64,000 nucleotides of DNA from Pontiella sulfatireligans (GCF_900890705.1 NZ_CAAHFH010000001.1:2294001-2358000); one strand, 5' to 3'; positions 45,013 to 55,044 are shown, counted from the stretch's first letter. Numbers and translations: made by a program. The notes: generated by a model from the letters alone, not told the origin.

Positions 45013-46509
45013 ATGAGAAAAATTAAAAATCAAATAATGCTGGCGGCGTTGGCGCTCACCCTTATGCCGGTTGGGTTGCAGGCAACCCAGCAACCGAACA
45101 TTATCCTGTTTCTGGTAGATGATTGCAGTACGCATGAGCTGGGCTGTTATGGAAATACGATGGTATCGACGCCGAACATCGATGCGTTGGCCGAGGGCGG
45201 CATTAAATTCAAGACCGCCTGGGCGACGCCGTTGTGTGTGAGTAGCCGTGCGGCCATCATGAGCGGTCAGTATGGTTTCCGCAACGGCGCCTTAGGCAAC
45301 TCATACATTGAAACCAAAACGTACGATGCCATGCCTCGGGAAAAAATGACTCTTTTCCGGGCGATGAAGGAATCCGGATATGAAACGTTTCATGGAGGCA
45401 AATGGCATCTGCCTACCTCTCCGGCGGATTCGGACTGGGGTGTGGATGAATATTTTCTGTACGGCTCACTGATCGGCGGTGATGGACTGAAGCAGGAATG
45501 GATCAAGGAGTATTCCGGCCCATGGTGGTATTGGTGGAACGCAAACCAATTTTCGCCGACCCATAAAGAACTGCACAGTCCATCAGCAACCTGGCACCCG
45601 ATGGTGATTGAAAATGGCCGTCTGCGATCGACGGGGCCCGATGATTTCGGCCCGGAAATGCTCGGGGATGCTGCCCTTGATTTTGCACAACGGAGTAAAA
45701 ACACCGAAAAGCCGTTTTTTATCTATTATTCTGCCCACCTGACCCATTTTCCCTGGACGGAGATGAAAGCGCCGGGCAACCATGAGGTCACGAAAACGGA
45801 GCCGGGCATGGTGTCCAGTGTACAATATCTTGATACGGCAGTGGGTAGGTTGGTGAACGAGCTCAAAGCGATGGGTGAATACGAAAATACGGTCATCTTT
45901 TTCATGGCGGATAATCCAACCTATGGCATCGGGAAAGGCGCCGCTTCGGAGATCGGTGCACACATCCCGTTTATTGTGGCCGGGGGATCAAAATGGGTTA
46001 AATGGCATGGCGAGACTGGAAGTTTGACCGATTGCGTGGATCTGTATCCGACCTTGCTGGAACTGGCCGGCCATCGGGCCTTGCCATCGCAAGTGCTAGA
46101 TGGACAAAGCCTGGTTCCGTTGCTGGAGGGCGATCGCGCACATAGCCGCGAGTGGATCTTCAGTTATGTATTGGGTTTTCATCGGATGATTCGTAATCGG
46201 GACTATTCGCTGGATGCTCAGGGACAGCTTTGGCGCTGCAATCCATCGGGGAACCCTTTCACGTTCAAAAAAGTTGAGACGGACAATGAGGCCAGCCGAA
46301 ACGCCCGGATGGAATTGGAATCCCGGTTGGAGCATCTGCCGATTCCTGATGAAGACCGGCTGAAAAAGGCGCCGAACGTGTATAAGCAGTATGTCGAAGC
46401 CATGGCCGGTCAGTTAACCTGGCGACAGAAGCAGGCGGATGAACTTTACCAAACCGGAGTTCAACACCTCTTAAATCGGCCGGGACGGCTGAAGTATGAA
46501 ATTAAGTAA
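45013..46509 (+). CDS. Exported sulfatase-like protein with CVSSR in place of CxPSR
   Basis: The protein has 498 residues. ATG 45013 has AAGGAAAT upstream and starts the signal peptide MRKIKNQIMLAALALTLMPV. DD is at 36-37, C75 is in CVSSR-AAIMSGQYGFRNG, with GGKWHLPT retained. The Pro of the formylglycine motif is Ser, and the late metal site reads MADNPTYG rather than DNG. Formylglycine-generating enzyme tolerates some change at this position, so activity is possible but not assured. It follows the LacI gene by 94 bp and precedes another sulfatase by 72 bp. Confidence 0.9.
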   Translation: MRKIKNQIMLAALALTLMPVGLQATQQPNIILFLVDDCSTHELGCYGNTMVSTPNIDALAEGGIKFKTAWATPLCVSSRAAIMSGQYGFRNGALGNSYIETKTYDAMPREKMTLFRAMKESGYETFHGGKWHLPTSPADSDWGVDEYFLYGSLIGGDGLKQEWIKEYSGPWWYWWNANQFSPTHKELHSPSATWHPMVIENGRLRSTGPDDFGPEMLGDAALDFAQRSKNTEKPFFIYYSAHLTHFPWTEMKAPGNHEVTKTEPGMVSSVQYLDTAVGRLVNELKAMGEYENTVIFFMADNPTYGIGKGAASEIGAHIPFIVAGGSKWVKWHGETGSLTDCVDLYPTLLELAGHRALPSQVLDGQSLVPLLEGDRAHSREWIFSYVLGFHRMIRNRDYSLDAQGQLWRCNPSGNPFTFKKVETDNEASRNARMELESRLEHLPIPDEDRLKKAPNVYKQYVEAMAGQLTWRQKQADELYQTGVQHLLNRPGRLKYEIK

Positions 46510-46581
46510 AATGACGAACAGCAGGCAGAGAGGATGTCGTGTGAAATTGACAGAACCCACACAGAAAAGAAGGAACGCTAA

Positions 46582-48243
46582 ATGAAGAATGCAATTTTAA
46601 AACCGACGATCCATCGAGCGGGTTCTGCAACCATCGCCCTCCTCTCCCTCGCCTTTGCCGCCACGGCGCATGCCAAAAAGCCCAACATCGTCTTCGTCTT
46701 TTCCGATGACCACGCCACGCAGGCCATCAGCGCCTACGGAGGACGGCTGGCAGCCGTCGCCCCCACTCCCAATCTGGATCGGATCGCGGAAAACGGCATG
46801 CGTTTTAACCGGTGCATGGTAGGCAACTCGATCTGTGGCCCCAGCCGGGCGACCGTCCTGACCGGAAAACACAGCCACATGAACGGATTTATGCGCAACG
46901 AAACCGACACCTTTGACGGCTCACAGCAGACCTTTCCAAAATTGCTCCGCAAGGCCGGCTACCAAACCGCCGTCATCGGCAAATGGCATCTGGAAAGCGA
47001 CCCAACCGGGTTCGATCACTGGGAAATCCTGCCCGGCCAGGGAGTCTACTACAAACCCGAGTTCCAGACCGCGACCGGAACCCACGAGGAACAGGGCTAC
47101 GTGACCGACGTCATCACCGACAAAGCCATTCAATGGCTGGACCAGACGCGCGACCCCGACAAACCGTTTATCCTGATGGTGCAGCACAAGGCACCGCATC
47201 GCGAATGGTCGCCGGCCCTGAAATATCTCACCGAATTTGATGACGTCGAGATCCCGGAACCCGATACGTTATTCGACACCCTCGAAGGGCGCGGCACCGC
47301 CGCCAAAGAACAGGACCAATCCCTCGACATCGCCATGCAGCTGGGGAAAGACCTTAAAATCTGGGAACGCGATGTTTTCAATGAACTGAACAAGCGGATT
47401 AAACGCCGACTGACTCCCGAACAGCTTGCAAAGTGGGACGCCGCTTACGGCTCGAAAAACAAAAAATTCATGGAAGCCAACCTGAAAGGCAAAGATCTGA
47501 TCCGCTGGAAATACCAACGCTATTTGAAAGATTATCTGCGCTGCATTAAATCGGTTGATGATTCCGTCGGGCAGATTCAGCAACACCTGGAAAAAAGCGG
47601 TCTGCTCGAAAACACCGTCTTCATCTATTCATCCGACCAGGGCTTCTATCTGGGCGAACATGGCTGGTTCGACAAACGCTTCATGTATGACGAATCGTTC
47701 CGCACCCCCCTGCTCATCAGCTGGCCCGGAGTAACCCGTCCCGGCAGCGTCAACTCCGACCTCGTGTCCAACCTCGACTTTGCCGAAACCTTCCTCGAAA
47801 TCGCCGGCGTTAACATTCCGTCCGACATGCAGGGGCTGAGTCTCGTCCCGATCCTCAAAAGCCGCACGCCCAAAGACTGGCGCAACTCCGTCTATTACCA
47901 CTACTACGAATATCCGGGCTGGCACATGGTGCATCGCCACGAAGGCGCATACGACGGGCGCTACAAACTGCTCAACTTCTACGACCTCGGCGAATGGGAG
48001 CTCTACGATCTGAAAACCGATCCCAACGAAATGACCAACGTCTACCAACGCCCCGAATATGCCGAAGTCGCCAAACAGATGCACCGCGAACTCGAAAAGC
48101 TGCGCGAACAATACAACGTGCCGGAAAATATTCCGCAGGATCTCACCAAAACAACACGCCGCTATTACACCGAAGATATGACAAAAAAAGCACAGGCCAT
48201 CCGCGACGCCGACGGAGCCGTCCCGCTGGATGACAAAAAGTGA
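46582..48243 (+). CDS. Exported sulfatase (S1 family), CGPSR type
   Basis: The protein has 553 residues. ATG 46582 has AAGGAAC upstream. A signal peptide of about 31 residues ends at AHA-KKP. DD is at 42-43, C85 is in [19 protein letters not shown], then [10 protein letters not shown] and [17 protein letters not shown]. It is a full-length paralogue of the minus-strand gene at 31326-32864, with an extra 30-residue tail. It ends directly at the border of the mobile-element stack, which starts within 10 bp of its stop codon. Confidence 0.93.
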   Translation: MKNAILKPTIHRAGSATIALLSLAFAATAHAKKPNIVFVFSDDHATQAISAYGGRLAAVAPTPNLDRIAENGMRFNRCMVGNSICGPSRATVLTGKHSHMNGFMRNETDTFDGSQQTFPKLLRKAGYQTAVIGKWHLESDPTGFDHWEILPGQGVYYKPEFQTATGTHEEQGYVTDVITDKAIQWLDQTRDPDKPFILMVQHKAPHREWSPALKYLTEFDDVEIPEPDTLFDTLEGRGTAAKEQDQSLDIAMQLGKDLKIWERDVFNELNKRIKRRLTPEQLAKWDAAYGSKNKKFMEANLKGKDLIRWKYQRYLKDYLRCIKSVDDSVGQIQQHLEKSGLLENTVFIYSSDQGFYLGEHGWFDKRFMYDESFRTPLLISWPGVTRPGSVNSDLVSNLDFAETFLEIAGVNIPSDMQGLSLVPILKSRTPKDWRNSVYYHYYEYPGWHMVHRHEGAYDGRYKLLNFYDLGEWELYDLKTDPNEMTNVYQRPEYAEVAKQMHRELEKLREQYNVPENIPQDLTKTTRRYYTEDMTKKAQAIRDADGAVPLDDKK

Positions 48244-48293
48244 ACCCCTCCCCGGACTAAAGTCCGGAGCTTCAGGGCCTCTTGCACAATCTG

Positions 48294-48480
48294 CTATCCA
48301 TGGTTCTGGTCTCTAATATACCGTCGTATCATCCGCTCATCCGAAACACCAACTGACTCCGCGAAGTAGCCAGCCGCCCATAGACTATTTCCCCACAGAA
48401 ACTCCTCCAGCTCGGGAAACTCCGACCGGAGCACCTTACTCGTTCCACCTTTCAGCAGTTGTACAACCTTGCTCAGAGCT
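48294..48480 (-). pseudogene. tnpA: IS200-type transposase TnpA, C-terminal half
   Basis: On the minus strand these bases encode KALSKVVQLLKGGTSKV, EEFLWGNSLWAAGYFAE and DERMIRRYIRDQNHG with a stop at 48294-48296. The Tyr of RRYI is the probable catalytic tyrosine. The missing N-terminal half is at 55824-56042 beyond the nested insertion. One copy of the 8-bp duplication TTATCAGG (48481-48488) abuts it. Confidence 0.85.
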
Positions 48481-48521
48481 TTATCAGGGTATGCGTCTCT
48501 TCGGCGACCGCCTTGACAGGG

Positions 48522-48731
48522 CTACTCTCCGGCGGTTCCGCGGATTGATTTCCAGCGGGCAGGCGTCCAATCGGCAGCTTCGGACTGTTGCATGGTCGGC
48601 AGGGCGCTGAGGGTTTCACGCAGGTAGTCGGCTGGATTGATGTCGAGTTTTCGGCAGGTTTCAATGAGGCTATAGATGATGGCGCTAGTCTGGCCGGATT
48701 CCGGACTACCGAAGAAAAGGAAGTTCTTTTT
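48522..48731 (-). pseudogene. tnpC: IS66 TnpC, C-terminal part (split gene)
   Basis: These 69 codons (KNFLFFGSPESGQTSAIIYS, then LIETCRKLDINPADYLRE) are the usual C-terminus of IS66 TnpC. They continue exactly in frame from position 53734 once 48732-53733 is removed: GGC-AAA-AAG-AAC. The combined protein has 506 residues. Confidence 0.9.
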
Positions 48732-48841
48732 GTTATGCGGAGCTCCGCATAACAAAAATTATGCTGAGTCCGGGATTATGCGGAGTTCAGGGCTGCGGGC
48801 CGCATAGAACTTGATTCAAGCAATACTATTGCTCTGCATAA

Positions 48842-49846
48842 TTACAGGGTTTCAAGAAAATGAAGAAGCTTGTCGGTGGGCTTATAACGGCTGCGCCGAG
48901 TCTTTGGTTCTTGAACCTTTGCAAGTGCACGCTCTTTCATTTTTATATCGGCCTCAACGTACATGTGTGTGATTGCCGTGCTTTCATGGCCGAGCCAAAG
49001 CGCAATGACTGTGATATCAACATCTGATTGTAACAAGTGCATTGCTGTCGTATGCCGTATTGTGTGTGGCGATATTTTTCTGTTTTTCAGAGAGGGAAAG
49101 CTTGAAGATGCGGTTGCTACGAGTCGCCTGAGGCGGTACTCGACCCCGGATCGGGTCAGGTGGGCGCCGGAGCAGTTAGGAAAGAGTGGGTAATTACCTT
49201 GGGCATCTGTTTCCTTGATCCATCTCCTGAGCTGCCGGGCTGTGTCTTTCCAAAGCGGTATACTTCGGTCTTTTCTTCCCTTTCCATGCAACTGGATGGA
49301 TGAACAAACCTCTAACGACACGTCTTTCACTGTTGCGGCAACGATCTCCGAAACTCGTGCTCCTGTGTTGTACAGTGTTGAGAACATGACCTGATCTCGG
49401 CGTCCACTCCATGTCGAGCCATCTGCTGCTTCAATAATCGCAGCAATTTCATCACGCGACAAATACTCTATTCTTGGGCGATCAAAGCGCTTCATTGGCA
49501 TTGCCAGCACCTGCTGAATGGTCGAAAGATAACATGGCTCCTGCGCAGCAGCATAAACAAGAAAAGTTCGAATGGCAGCAAATCGATTGTTTCGTGTTCG
49601 AATGGAATTGCCTCTTTCGATCTCAAGGTAGTGCAGAAATGCCTCGATCACCGGTGCTCTCAAATCCTCAAGACTGATCTGTGACGGCTGTTTTCCGAAA
49701 GCATCGTTGAGGAAATGCAGTAGAAGCCTGAAGGTGTCACGATAAGATGCGACAGTGCATGCGCTCACGTTGCGCTGCTGGATTAAACGTTTCGTAAAGA
49801 AGTTCTGCAGGAGTTCTGCAAATTTCGCTTCGTGAACAACTTTCAT
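48842..49846 (-). CDS. ritC: Tyrosine recombinase, third gene of the RIT trio
   Basis: The protein has 334 residues. ATG 49846 overlaps the stop of the middle gene (ATGA) and has GGAGGA upstream. An N-terminal SAM-like core-binding domain (residues ~10-100) is followed by the catalytic domain: Arg in GARVSEI, HTIRHTTAMHLL, GHESTAITHMYV with the Tyr nucleophile. All active-site residues appear present. It should cut and rejoin DNA at the element ends together with the other two recombinases. Confidence 0.9.
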   Translation of the reverse strand: MKVVHEAKFAELLQNFFTKRLIQQRNVSACTVASYRDTFRLLLHFLNDAFGKQPSQISLEDLRAPVIEAFLHYLEIERGNSIRTRNNRFAAIRTFLVYAAAQEPCYLSTIQQVLAMPMKRFDRPRIEYLSRDEIAAIIEAADGSTWSGRRDQVMFSTLYNTGARVSEIVAATVKDVSLEVCSSIQLHGKGRKDRSIPLWKDTARQLRRWIKETDAQGNYPLFPNCSGAHLTRSGVEYRLRRLVATASSSFPSLKNRKISPHTIRHTTAMHLLQSDVDITVIALWLGHESTAITHMYVEADIKMKERALAKVQEPKTRRSRYKPTDKLLHFLETL

Positions 49847-50107
49847 GAGGGGTCCTCCTTTATCTCATTGTGAACGAAAGACTGGAACCGCTCTCCGGCA
49901 ATCTGCATCAGGTCTGGAATGCCGCAAAGATACCAGTAGGTATCTGCAATCCTGGCGTGTCCCATATACGTAGAGAGAGCTGCAATGACATGGTCAAAAT
50001 CTGCTCCCTCGCGATACCATTGCAGCAGTCGATGGCATGCGAAAGTATGCCGGAAATCATATAATCGTGGACGCCGTTGAGTGTCAGCTTTTGACCACCC
50101 CAATTCG
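49843..50107 (-). pseudogene. ritB: Tyrosine recombinase, middle gene of the trio, C-terminal part
   Basis: This fragment carries the last third of the recombinase (GWSKADTQRRPRLYDFRHTF, then STYMGHARIADTYWYL with the Tyr nucleophile). It joins in frame to 51639-52333 if the ISL3 element and one copy of its target duplication are removed, giving 319 residues. With the insertion present, the N-terminal part lacks the H-x-x-R and Tyr and is inactive. Confidence 0.9.
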
Positions 50108-51630
50108 GCCTCTTCACGGAAGAGCGACCTGACCGATCTCGTGAGTCTGGTCGGAAATGGTCAATTTCTTCCGTAGGAAGGATCCGGACTCTCCGCCGGA
50201 GGGGGGAATGCAGATCAAGAACCATCTCGTATAAGTGCCCGAAGGGCCGAAGCGAAGCGGCGTTATGCCGAGATCGTTCTTGAGCAGAGTGGAGCGCTCT
50301 GGCCCGCCGCTCGGGTTTTTCGGTCTCGAATGGTTGAAAAGAGGCGCTGATTAACGTTTCCTTCCCAGCTCTCAAACCCAAAAGGAAACCTATGTTAATC
50401 AGCTCGCTCCATCATACTCAGGGAATCATTGGCTACAACTATCAAAAGACGGAACGCGCCAAGGGCACCGAAATCTACTACCTGCACTCCAAGGCGAAGC
50501 GGCACGTCTGCCCGCAGTGCCGCTCATGGAGCACCTCGATCGTAGAAACGGGGAAGACGCGTGATATCCGAGGCCTTTGCATCGGTTTTAAAAAACGCTG
50601 ATGCGCGTCGCCGTCCGCCGCATCCGCTGCCGCGACTGCGGGGCGTCGAGCCACGAGCCGATCACGTTCTGCCCCGATCCGTACGTGCGCTACACCAAGT
50701 GGACGGCACGGTTCGTTCTGGCCCTTCGGACGGAAATGTCGATATCAGCGGCTGCGAAGTTCACCGGCTTGCACTGGGAGACCGTCAAGAACATCGAAAA
50801 AGCCTGGCTGAAAAAGAAATACAAGCGGGTGCGTCTCGATGATGTCGCCTATCTGGGCATCGACGAGGTCTACCTCGGGAAACGGCTCGGCTACATCACC
50901 GTCGTGCGCGACATCGACTCCGGCGCCGTGCTCTTCATCGGCAAAGGCAAAGGCGGCGACGCGCTCAAAAAGTTCCGCAAACGCATCAAGCGCAAGGCCA
51001 AACAGATCAAGGCCGTCGCCATCGATATGGCCAACTCCTACAGCGCATGGGTCGCCGAGGTGCTGCCGGACGCCGACATCGTCTACGACCACTTTCATGT
51101 GATCAAATCCATGAACGACAAGCTCAACACCCTACGACGAAGCACCATGAACCGCCTGGAGGACGACCAGAAAAAGGAGCTTAAGGGCAAGCGCTTCCTG
51201 TTGCTGCGCAACGAGGAATCTCTTTCAGAAGAATCGAAGGAGGAGCTTGAAGAGTTGCGCGAACGTTTCGAGGATCTCGGCCTGGCTTCGGCCATGAAGG
51301 AATACCTGCGCAACATCTACAGGATCGCCCCGGGCGCAAGCATCGCAAAGCTTGCGTTCGAGAAATGGTGCGTCATGGCCGACGAATCAGGCATCGCCTG
51401 CCTGAAAACCATGGCCAAAACGATTCGGCAACGAATAGAAGGCCTGTTGGCCTACTGGAACCACGGTTGCCTGACCAGCGCCAGCCAAGAAGGCTTCAAC
51501 AATAAGATCGGATGGTTAACCCGACAGGCCTACGGCTACCGAGATGAAAAATACCTGCATCTGAAGATCTATGATCTGCCCCACCTATCGACAAGACGGC
51601 ATCTCTGAAAACGCTCTTCCGAGAAGAACC
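50108..51630 (+). mobile_element. ISL3-family insertion sequence with 8-bp target duplication
   Basis: The ends read inward as GCCTCTTCACGGAAGAGCG (50108) and GGTTCTTCTCGGAAGAGCG (51630), imperfect 19-bp inverted repeats. CCAATTCG is duplicated at 50100-50107 and 51631-51638. The 1523-bp element carries an ISL3-type transposase in two overlapping frames. It interrupts the middle recombinase of the RIT element. Bases 50108-50391 before the transposase hold no other gene. Confidence 0.92.
50392..51608 (+). CDS. ISL3 transposase in two frames (possible -1 frameshift)
   Basis: The first frame (50392-50601, 69 residues) has an N-terminal zinc-finger half (KRHVCPQC) and stops at TGA. The second frame (50601-51608, 335 residues) continues with RRIRCRDCG, the rest of the zinc finger, and an ISL3 DDE domain (DEVYLGKR, IDMANSYSAWV, DHFHVIKSMN, late Glu in SASQEGFNN). 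The frames meet at TTTTAAAAAAC (50586-50596); a -1 slip there fuses them as GFKKTLMRVAVRR. The overlap is TGATG. This may be programmed frameshifting, or a 1-nt loss in the A run. Confidence 0.85.
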
Positions 51631-51638
51631 CCAATTCG

Positions 51639-52333
51639 TTGCAAATATTTCGAAAAGTATACTTTACGGTGGAGTAATTCATTTCATTTCCCCGTTCTGA
51701 TAACAGGAAGGCAGTCGATGCGGAATTGATATGGTAAGCATCCCGAAACTGCGAATAATTTTCCAGTCGGGTGGCACATGAATGATGGAGTGGCACCAGC
51801 CGGGATTTGTGAAATTTGGTTTCCGATACCCTCAACAATCGTTGGTGGATATCAACATCATCACGTTGTAATCTAAGTGCTTCGGAAATTCTCAGTCCAG
51901 TGCTGGCGAGAAGCCCAAAGAGCGTTAAATAGGACTGCGGACGAAGACCTCCGCTGGGTGATAATTTAGATGCAGCCAGCATTAATTGACCGATCTCTAT
52001 CTCAGAGTAGATATGAGGTTGTACTCGTTCGTGCGCTTTCCCGAGCAAGCCCTTCTGTGGAATTTCTGTTGCATCATCGAAAATGGCTGCATATCTGGCA
52101 AAACATCGCACAACCTCCAGGCGTCGAGCGTAGTACAACGGCGATGCATTCTGCGGAAGACGCGCCCATTCCAGTGCCAAATCAGTTGATATTGGACCTT
52201 TATGTCCTGAATGATCTGCATACTCTGCAAATGCTAACACCTGTTGTCCTTCGATTTTAAGCTTAAAGCTAAGAACCCGGCGGTATTCCAGATATTGTTG
52301 CGCCAAAGGCAGCAGACAGCGATGTGTTTTCAT
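51639..52333 (-). pseudogene. ritB: Tyrosine recombinase, middle gene of the trio, N-terminal part
   Basis: ATG 52333 overlaps the stop of the upstream recombinase (ATGA), with GGAGGAAAGG before it. The fragment encodes the core-binding domain and the start of the catalytic domain (Arg in GLRISEALRL). After NELG it runs into ISL3 sequence and stops at 51569. Its C-terminal part is at 49843-50107. Confidence 0.9.
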
Positions 52334-53580
52334 GACCTTTCCTCCGGCCACGGCAATGCAACAGTAGCAAGTTGGGGCAAATTCACTTTGGTATAGATCA
52401 CGGTTGTTTCCAGCGATTGATGCCCTAAGAGATCTGCCAAATCTTTAAGAGATGCCCCATTTTGGTACAAGCGAGTAGCAATCGTATGCCTTAAGATGTG
52501 CGTGCCGTTAATTGACTCCGGCAGACCTGCACGCCGATAGGCACGATAAATTACGCCCCCGACAACTTTCGGGGTGAGCGGCTCGCAGACAGGAGCCCTG
52601 TGCCGCAAAAACAGTTGCCGCGATTTAACTTCCGGTCGGCCACACTTTATATACTGCGCAATGGCCGCGCCTACATGCTCGGTGAGCGGCAGGCATCTTG
52701 ATCGACGAACTTTCGGGGAAGTAATATTTAATATTCCACGCCGCCAATCGACATCATCAAGGGCAATATTAACGACCTCACTAACTCGCAAACCGATCTC
52801 CGTCATGCACAGCGTAATTGCATAATCTCTTAGCCCCGTCGCAGATGTTTTATCAAAAGCATGGAGCAATGAGCTCAGTTGCGCTTCGGATAACGTAACC
52901 GGTATTCCCTCCATCTTCCAATTAGGGATGCGGGGAACCGCGCGCACCAATTGCATGCTACACAACCCGTTCATCTGCAAAAATCGAAGAAAACTGCGGA
53001 GAGAACAGGCTATAACCTGAGCAGAAGATCGTTTACATCTTCCGGCACAGTTAACCATGAATTGCATTATATCTTGGGGCATCAAAGCAGCAACGTCAGT
53101 TTCTCCTGCATGGTTTAGATAGGAGAGGAACTCTCTGGCATACCGGGCACGGTAGTTCAGGGTTTGTGCAGCCAATCCGCAATTATTTTTGAGGTAGGTT
53201 AAATATGCATCAATGAGGCGATCATTATTAGATTCAGGCAAGTCAGACTCCTCTTCTGATTCGCATATATGCAATAAGTGGTTAAGCGCAGCCCGCAAGG
53301 TAATCATGGTTCTGGAAGCTGGAGGAGAACAATCACATATCGGAATATGCTCAGTAAGAAATCGACAAACGATCGCTTTATCAATGGGGGTAATTGCTCC
53401 CTGGTTTTCTTTTAACGCCCAATCGAAAAAGTGCTCAATTGCCTGAACATACTGTTGCACTCCCTCGTAGGTGTGGCCTCGTTCATTCAGATAAACAACA
53501 TAACGTTCAATTTGGTCATGAACCGGGCTGGCGAGCAAACGCCTGAGCACTCTCGGGTGATGAAAATATTGTTCCAACAT
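52330..53580 (-). CDS. ritA: Tyrosine recombinase, first gene of the RIT trio
   Basis: The protein has 416 residues. ATG 53580 has GGGAGG upstream. It has a long N-terminal region (about 1-130), a core-binding domain (about 130-220) and a catalytic domain with Arg in GLRVSEVV, HILRHTIATRLY, GHQSLETTVIYTKV (Tyr nucleophile). All catalytic residues are visible. It overlaps the middle gene by 4 bp, so the three recombinases are translated as a unit. This gene is intact. Confidence 0.9.
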   Translation of the reverse strand: MLEQYFHHPRVLRRLLASPVHDQIERYVVYLNERGHTYEGVQQYVQAIEHFFDWALKENQGAITPIDKAIVCRFLTEHIPICDCSPPASRTMITLRAALNHLLHICESEEESDLPESNNDRLIDAYLTYLKNNCGLAAQTLNYRARYAREFLSYLNHAGETDVAALMPQDIMQFMVNCAGRCKRSSAQVIACSLRSFLRFLQMNGLCSMQLVRAVPRIPNWKMEGIPVTLSEAQLSSLLHAFDKTSATGLRDYAITLCMTEIGLRVSEVVNIALDDVDWRRGILNITSPKVRRSRCLPLTEHVGAAIAQYIKCGRPEVKSRQLFLRHRAPVCEPLTPKVVGGVIYRAYRRAGLPESINGTHILRHTIATRLYQNGASLKDLADLLGHQSLETTVIYTKVNLPQLATVALPWPEERS

Positions 53581-53733
53581 AACAACCTCCCTTCGTTCAG
53601 GGAGATTATCATATTAGCTTGAAATTATGCGGAGCTTCCAAAAACCTAAGTCGTGAAATCGCAGGGGCTATGCGACATTATCTAGCTGCATCAGATAAGA
53701 ACTCCGCATAATCCCGGACTCAGCATAATTTTT

Positions 53734-55044
53734 GCCGATAGCGGTGGGCCGGATGGCGTTCTCAACGAGGTTGTTGTCGATTTCGAGTGTGCTATGTTCG
53801 AGGTAAAGATTGAGTGCATCCCAACGTTCGATGGTGTAATTGATCGCTTTACCGAAGTTGCTTTGCGGGAGCTGGCGCGGTTTTTCCTGATCGAGGATTT
53901 TCTTTATCTGTTCGAGATGGGACTTGGCATGTGCCTGGCGGTAGGCGGCGCGGTCGAGCTCCGGTTTGTCGTGCAGGGCGGATTCGATCCGGTAAAGTTT
54001 GGCGATGAGTTTTACGACGGCCTGGGCGACGGGATGGCCGGGGACTTCGACGAACTTGCGGCGGGCATGCGCCCAGCAGGCGGCATGGATGATCGCGGCT
54101 TTTTCGGCGCGGTGTTTCTTTTTATTGAGCCAGCTGGTGTAGCCGACATAGCCATCGGACTGCAGCAGGCCTTTATACCCTCCAAGCATGGTGTCAAGGC
54201 ATTCGGCGGCACGACTCGGATACCATTCAAAGAGCACACCTTTGCCTGGCGAATGATACGCCCATAGGTATCCGTTGGGACAGTAGTCCTTTTTCGGATC
54301 TTGATATTTGATAAAAGTCTCGTCGGCCTGAATGTATCCGCTCGCGCGGATTTCATTTCGAAGTGCTTCATAGATCAGAGATAACCATTGGGCTACGAGA
54401 TACATCCATCCGCCCATCGTTTTGCGGCTGATCTCAACTCCAAAGCGTTGCTTAAAAATTTGTTCCTGCCGATAAAGCGGGAGGTGGTCGCAGTATTTAC
54501 TCAGGATGATATGAAGAACCAGTCCGGTGGAAGCGTAGGAGTTTTCGATCAGTTGCTTCGGCGCGGGAGCAATCAGCGGAGCAATGGAACGGTCGTCGCG
54601 CTTCTTGTATTTGTTGCGAATGATGACCGTGCGAAAGAAGCGCGTCGGCGTGACATCTAGTTTTTCGGTGCGGACTTCGGCAATCTTTTTGTACAGCTCC
54701 GGATGGGCAAGAACTTCATCTGGATCAATAATAATGGTTTCGGTCGGGAGGTCTTTGGGAATGCGCGCATCGAGCCCCTTGCGCTTCCCTCGTTTTGATT
54801 CCTTTTGTTCTTCTTCGGCCAACTCGGCTTTCGTTTCGGCCAGCTCCAAAGCCTCTTGCAGTTCGCGAAGTTCTTCAAGCTCGAGTTCCAGCTGATCGGG
54901 GCTGAGTTTTTCCGAACTGCGCCCGAATAGCTTCTTCATCAGGCACTGAACTTTTTCCTGAAGCAGGTTTACCTCGCTCTTTAGATTCGCATTTTCGGCG
55001 AGCAGTTGATTGAAATTTTCACGCGTATAAACCATGCCGCACAT
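53734..55044 (-). pseudogene. tnpC: IS66 TnpC, N-terminal part (split gene)
   Basis: This part carries 437 codons of the IS66 DDE transposase, from MCGMVYTRENF through a Leu-zipper-like coiled coil (about 10-80) and the DDE core: DETFIKYQD, LQSDGYVGY and the final Glu in NNLVENAIRPTAIG. The RIT element interrupts it four codons after RPTA, just behind the catalytic Glu. The frame runs on into RIT DNA to 53668. The C-terminal 69 codons are at 48522-48731. Confidence 0.9.

Larger units (their letters stand above)
48732..53733 (-). mobile_element. Recombinase-in-trio (RIT) element inside IS66 tnpC
   Basis: Three consecutive tyrosine recombinase genes on the minus strand are bracketed by a perfect 35-bp inverted repeat at 48754-48788 and 53699-53733 (sharing ATTATGCTGAGTCCGG). 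Left of it is a perfect 22-bp palindrome at 48732-48753 (GTTATGCGGAG and its complement). The motif TTATGCGGAG recurs at 48775, 53624 and, inverted, 48743 and 53702, so it is a candidate recombinase site. Neighbouring recombinase genes overlap by ATGA. This matches the published RIT architecture. Excision of precisely 48732-53733 restores the tnpC frame. The middle gene carries an ISL3 insertion. Confidence 0.88.

Noticed and set aside
49908..50381. Minus-strand frame of 157 codons across the left end of ISL3
   Set aside because: It spans the junction between the recombinase gene and ISL3, out of frame with the recombinase, and has no homology I recognise.
48842..53580. Reading the three recombinases as a prophage or integron integrase
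   Set aside because: No phage or attC genes are nearby; three ATGA-linked tyrosine recombinases within inverted repeats fit a RIT element better.
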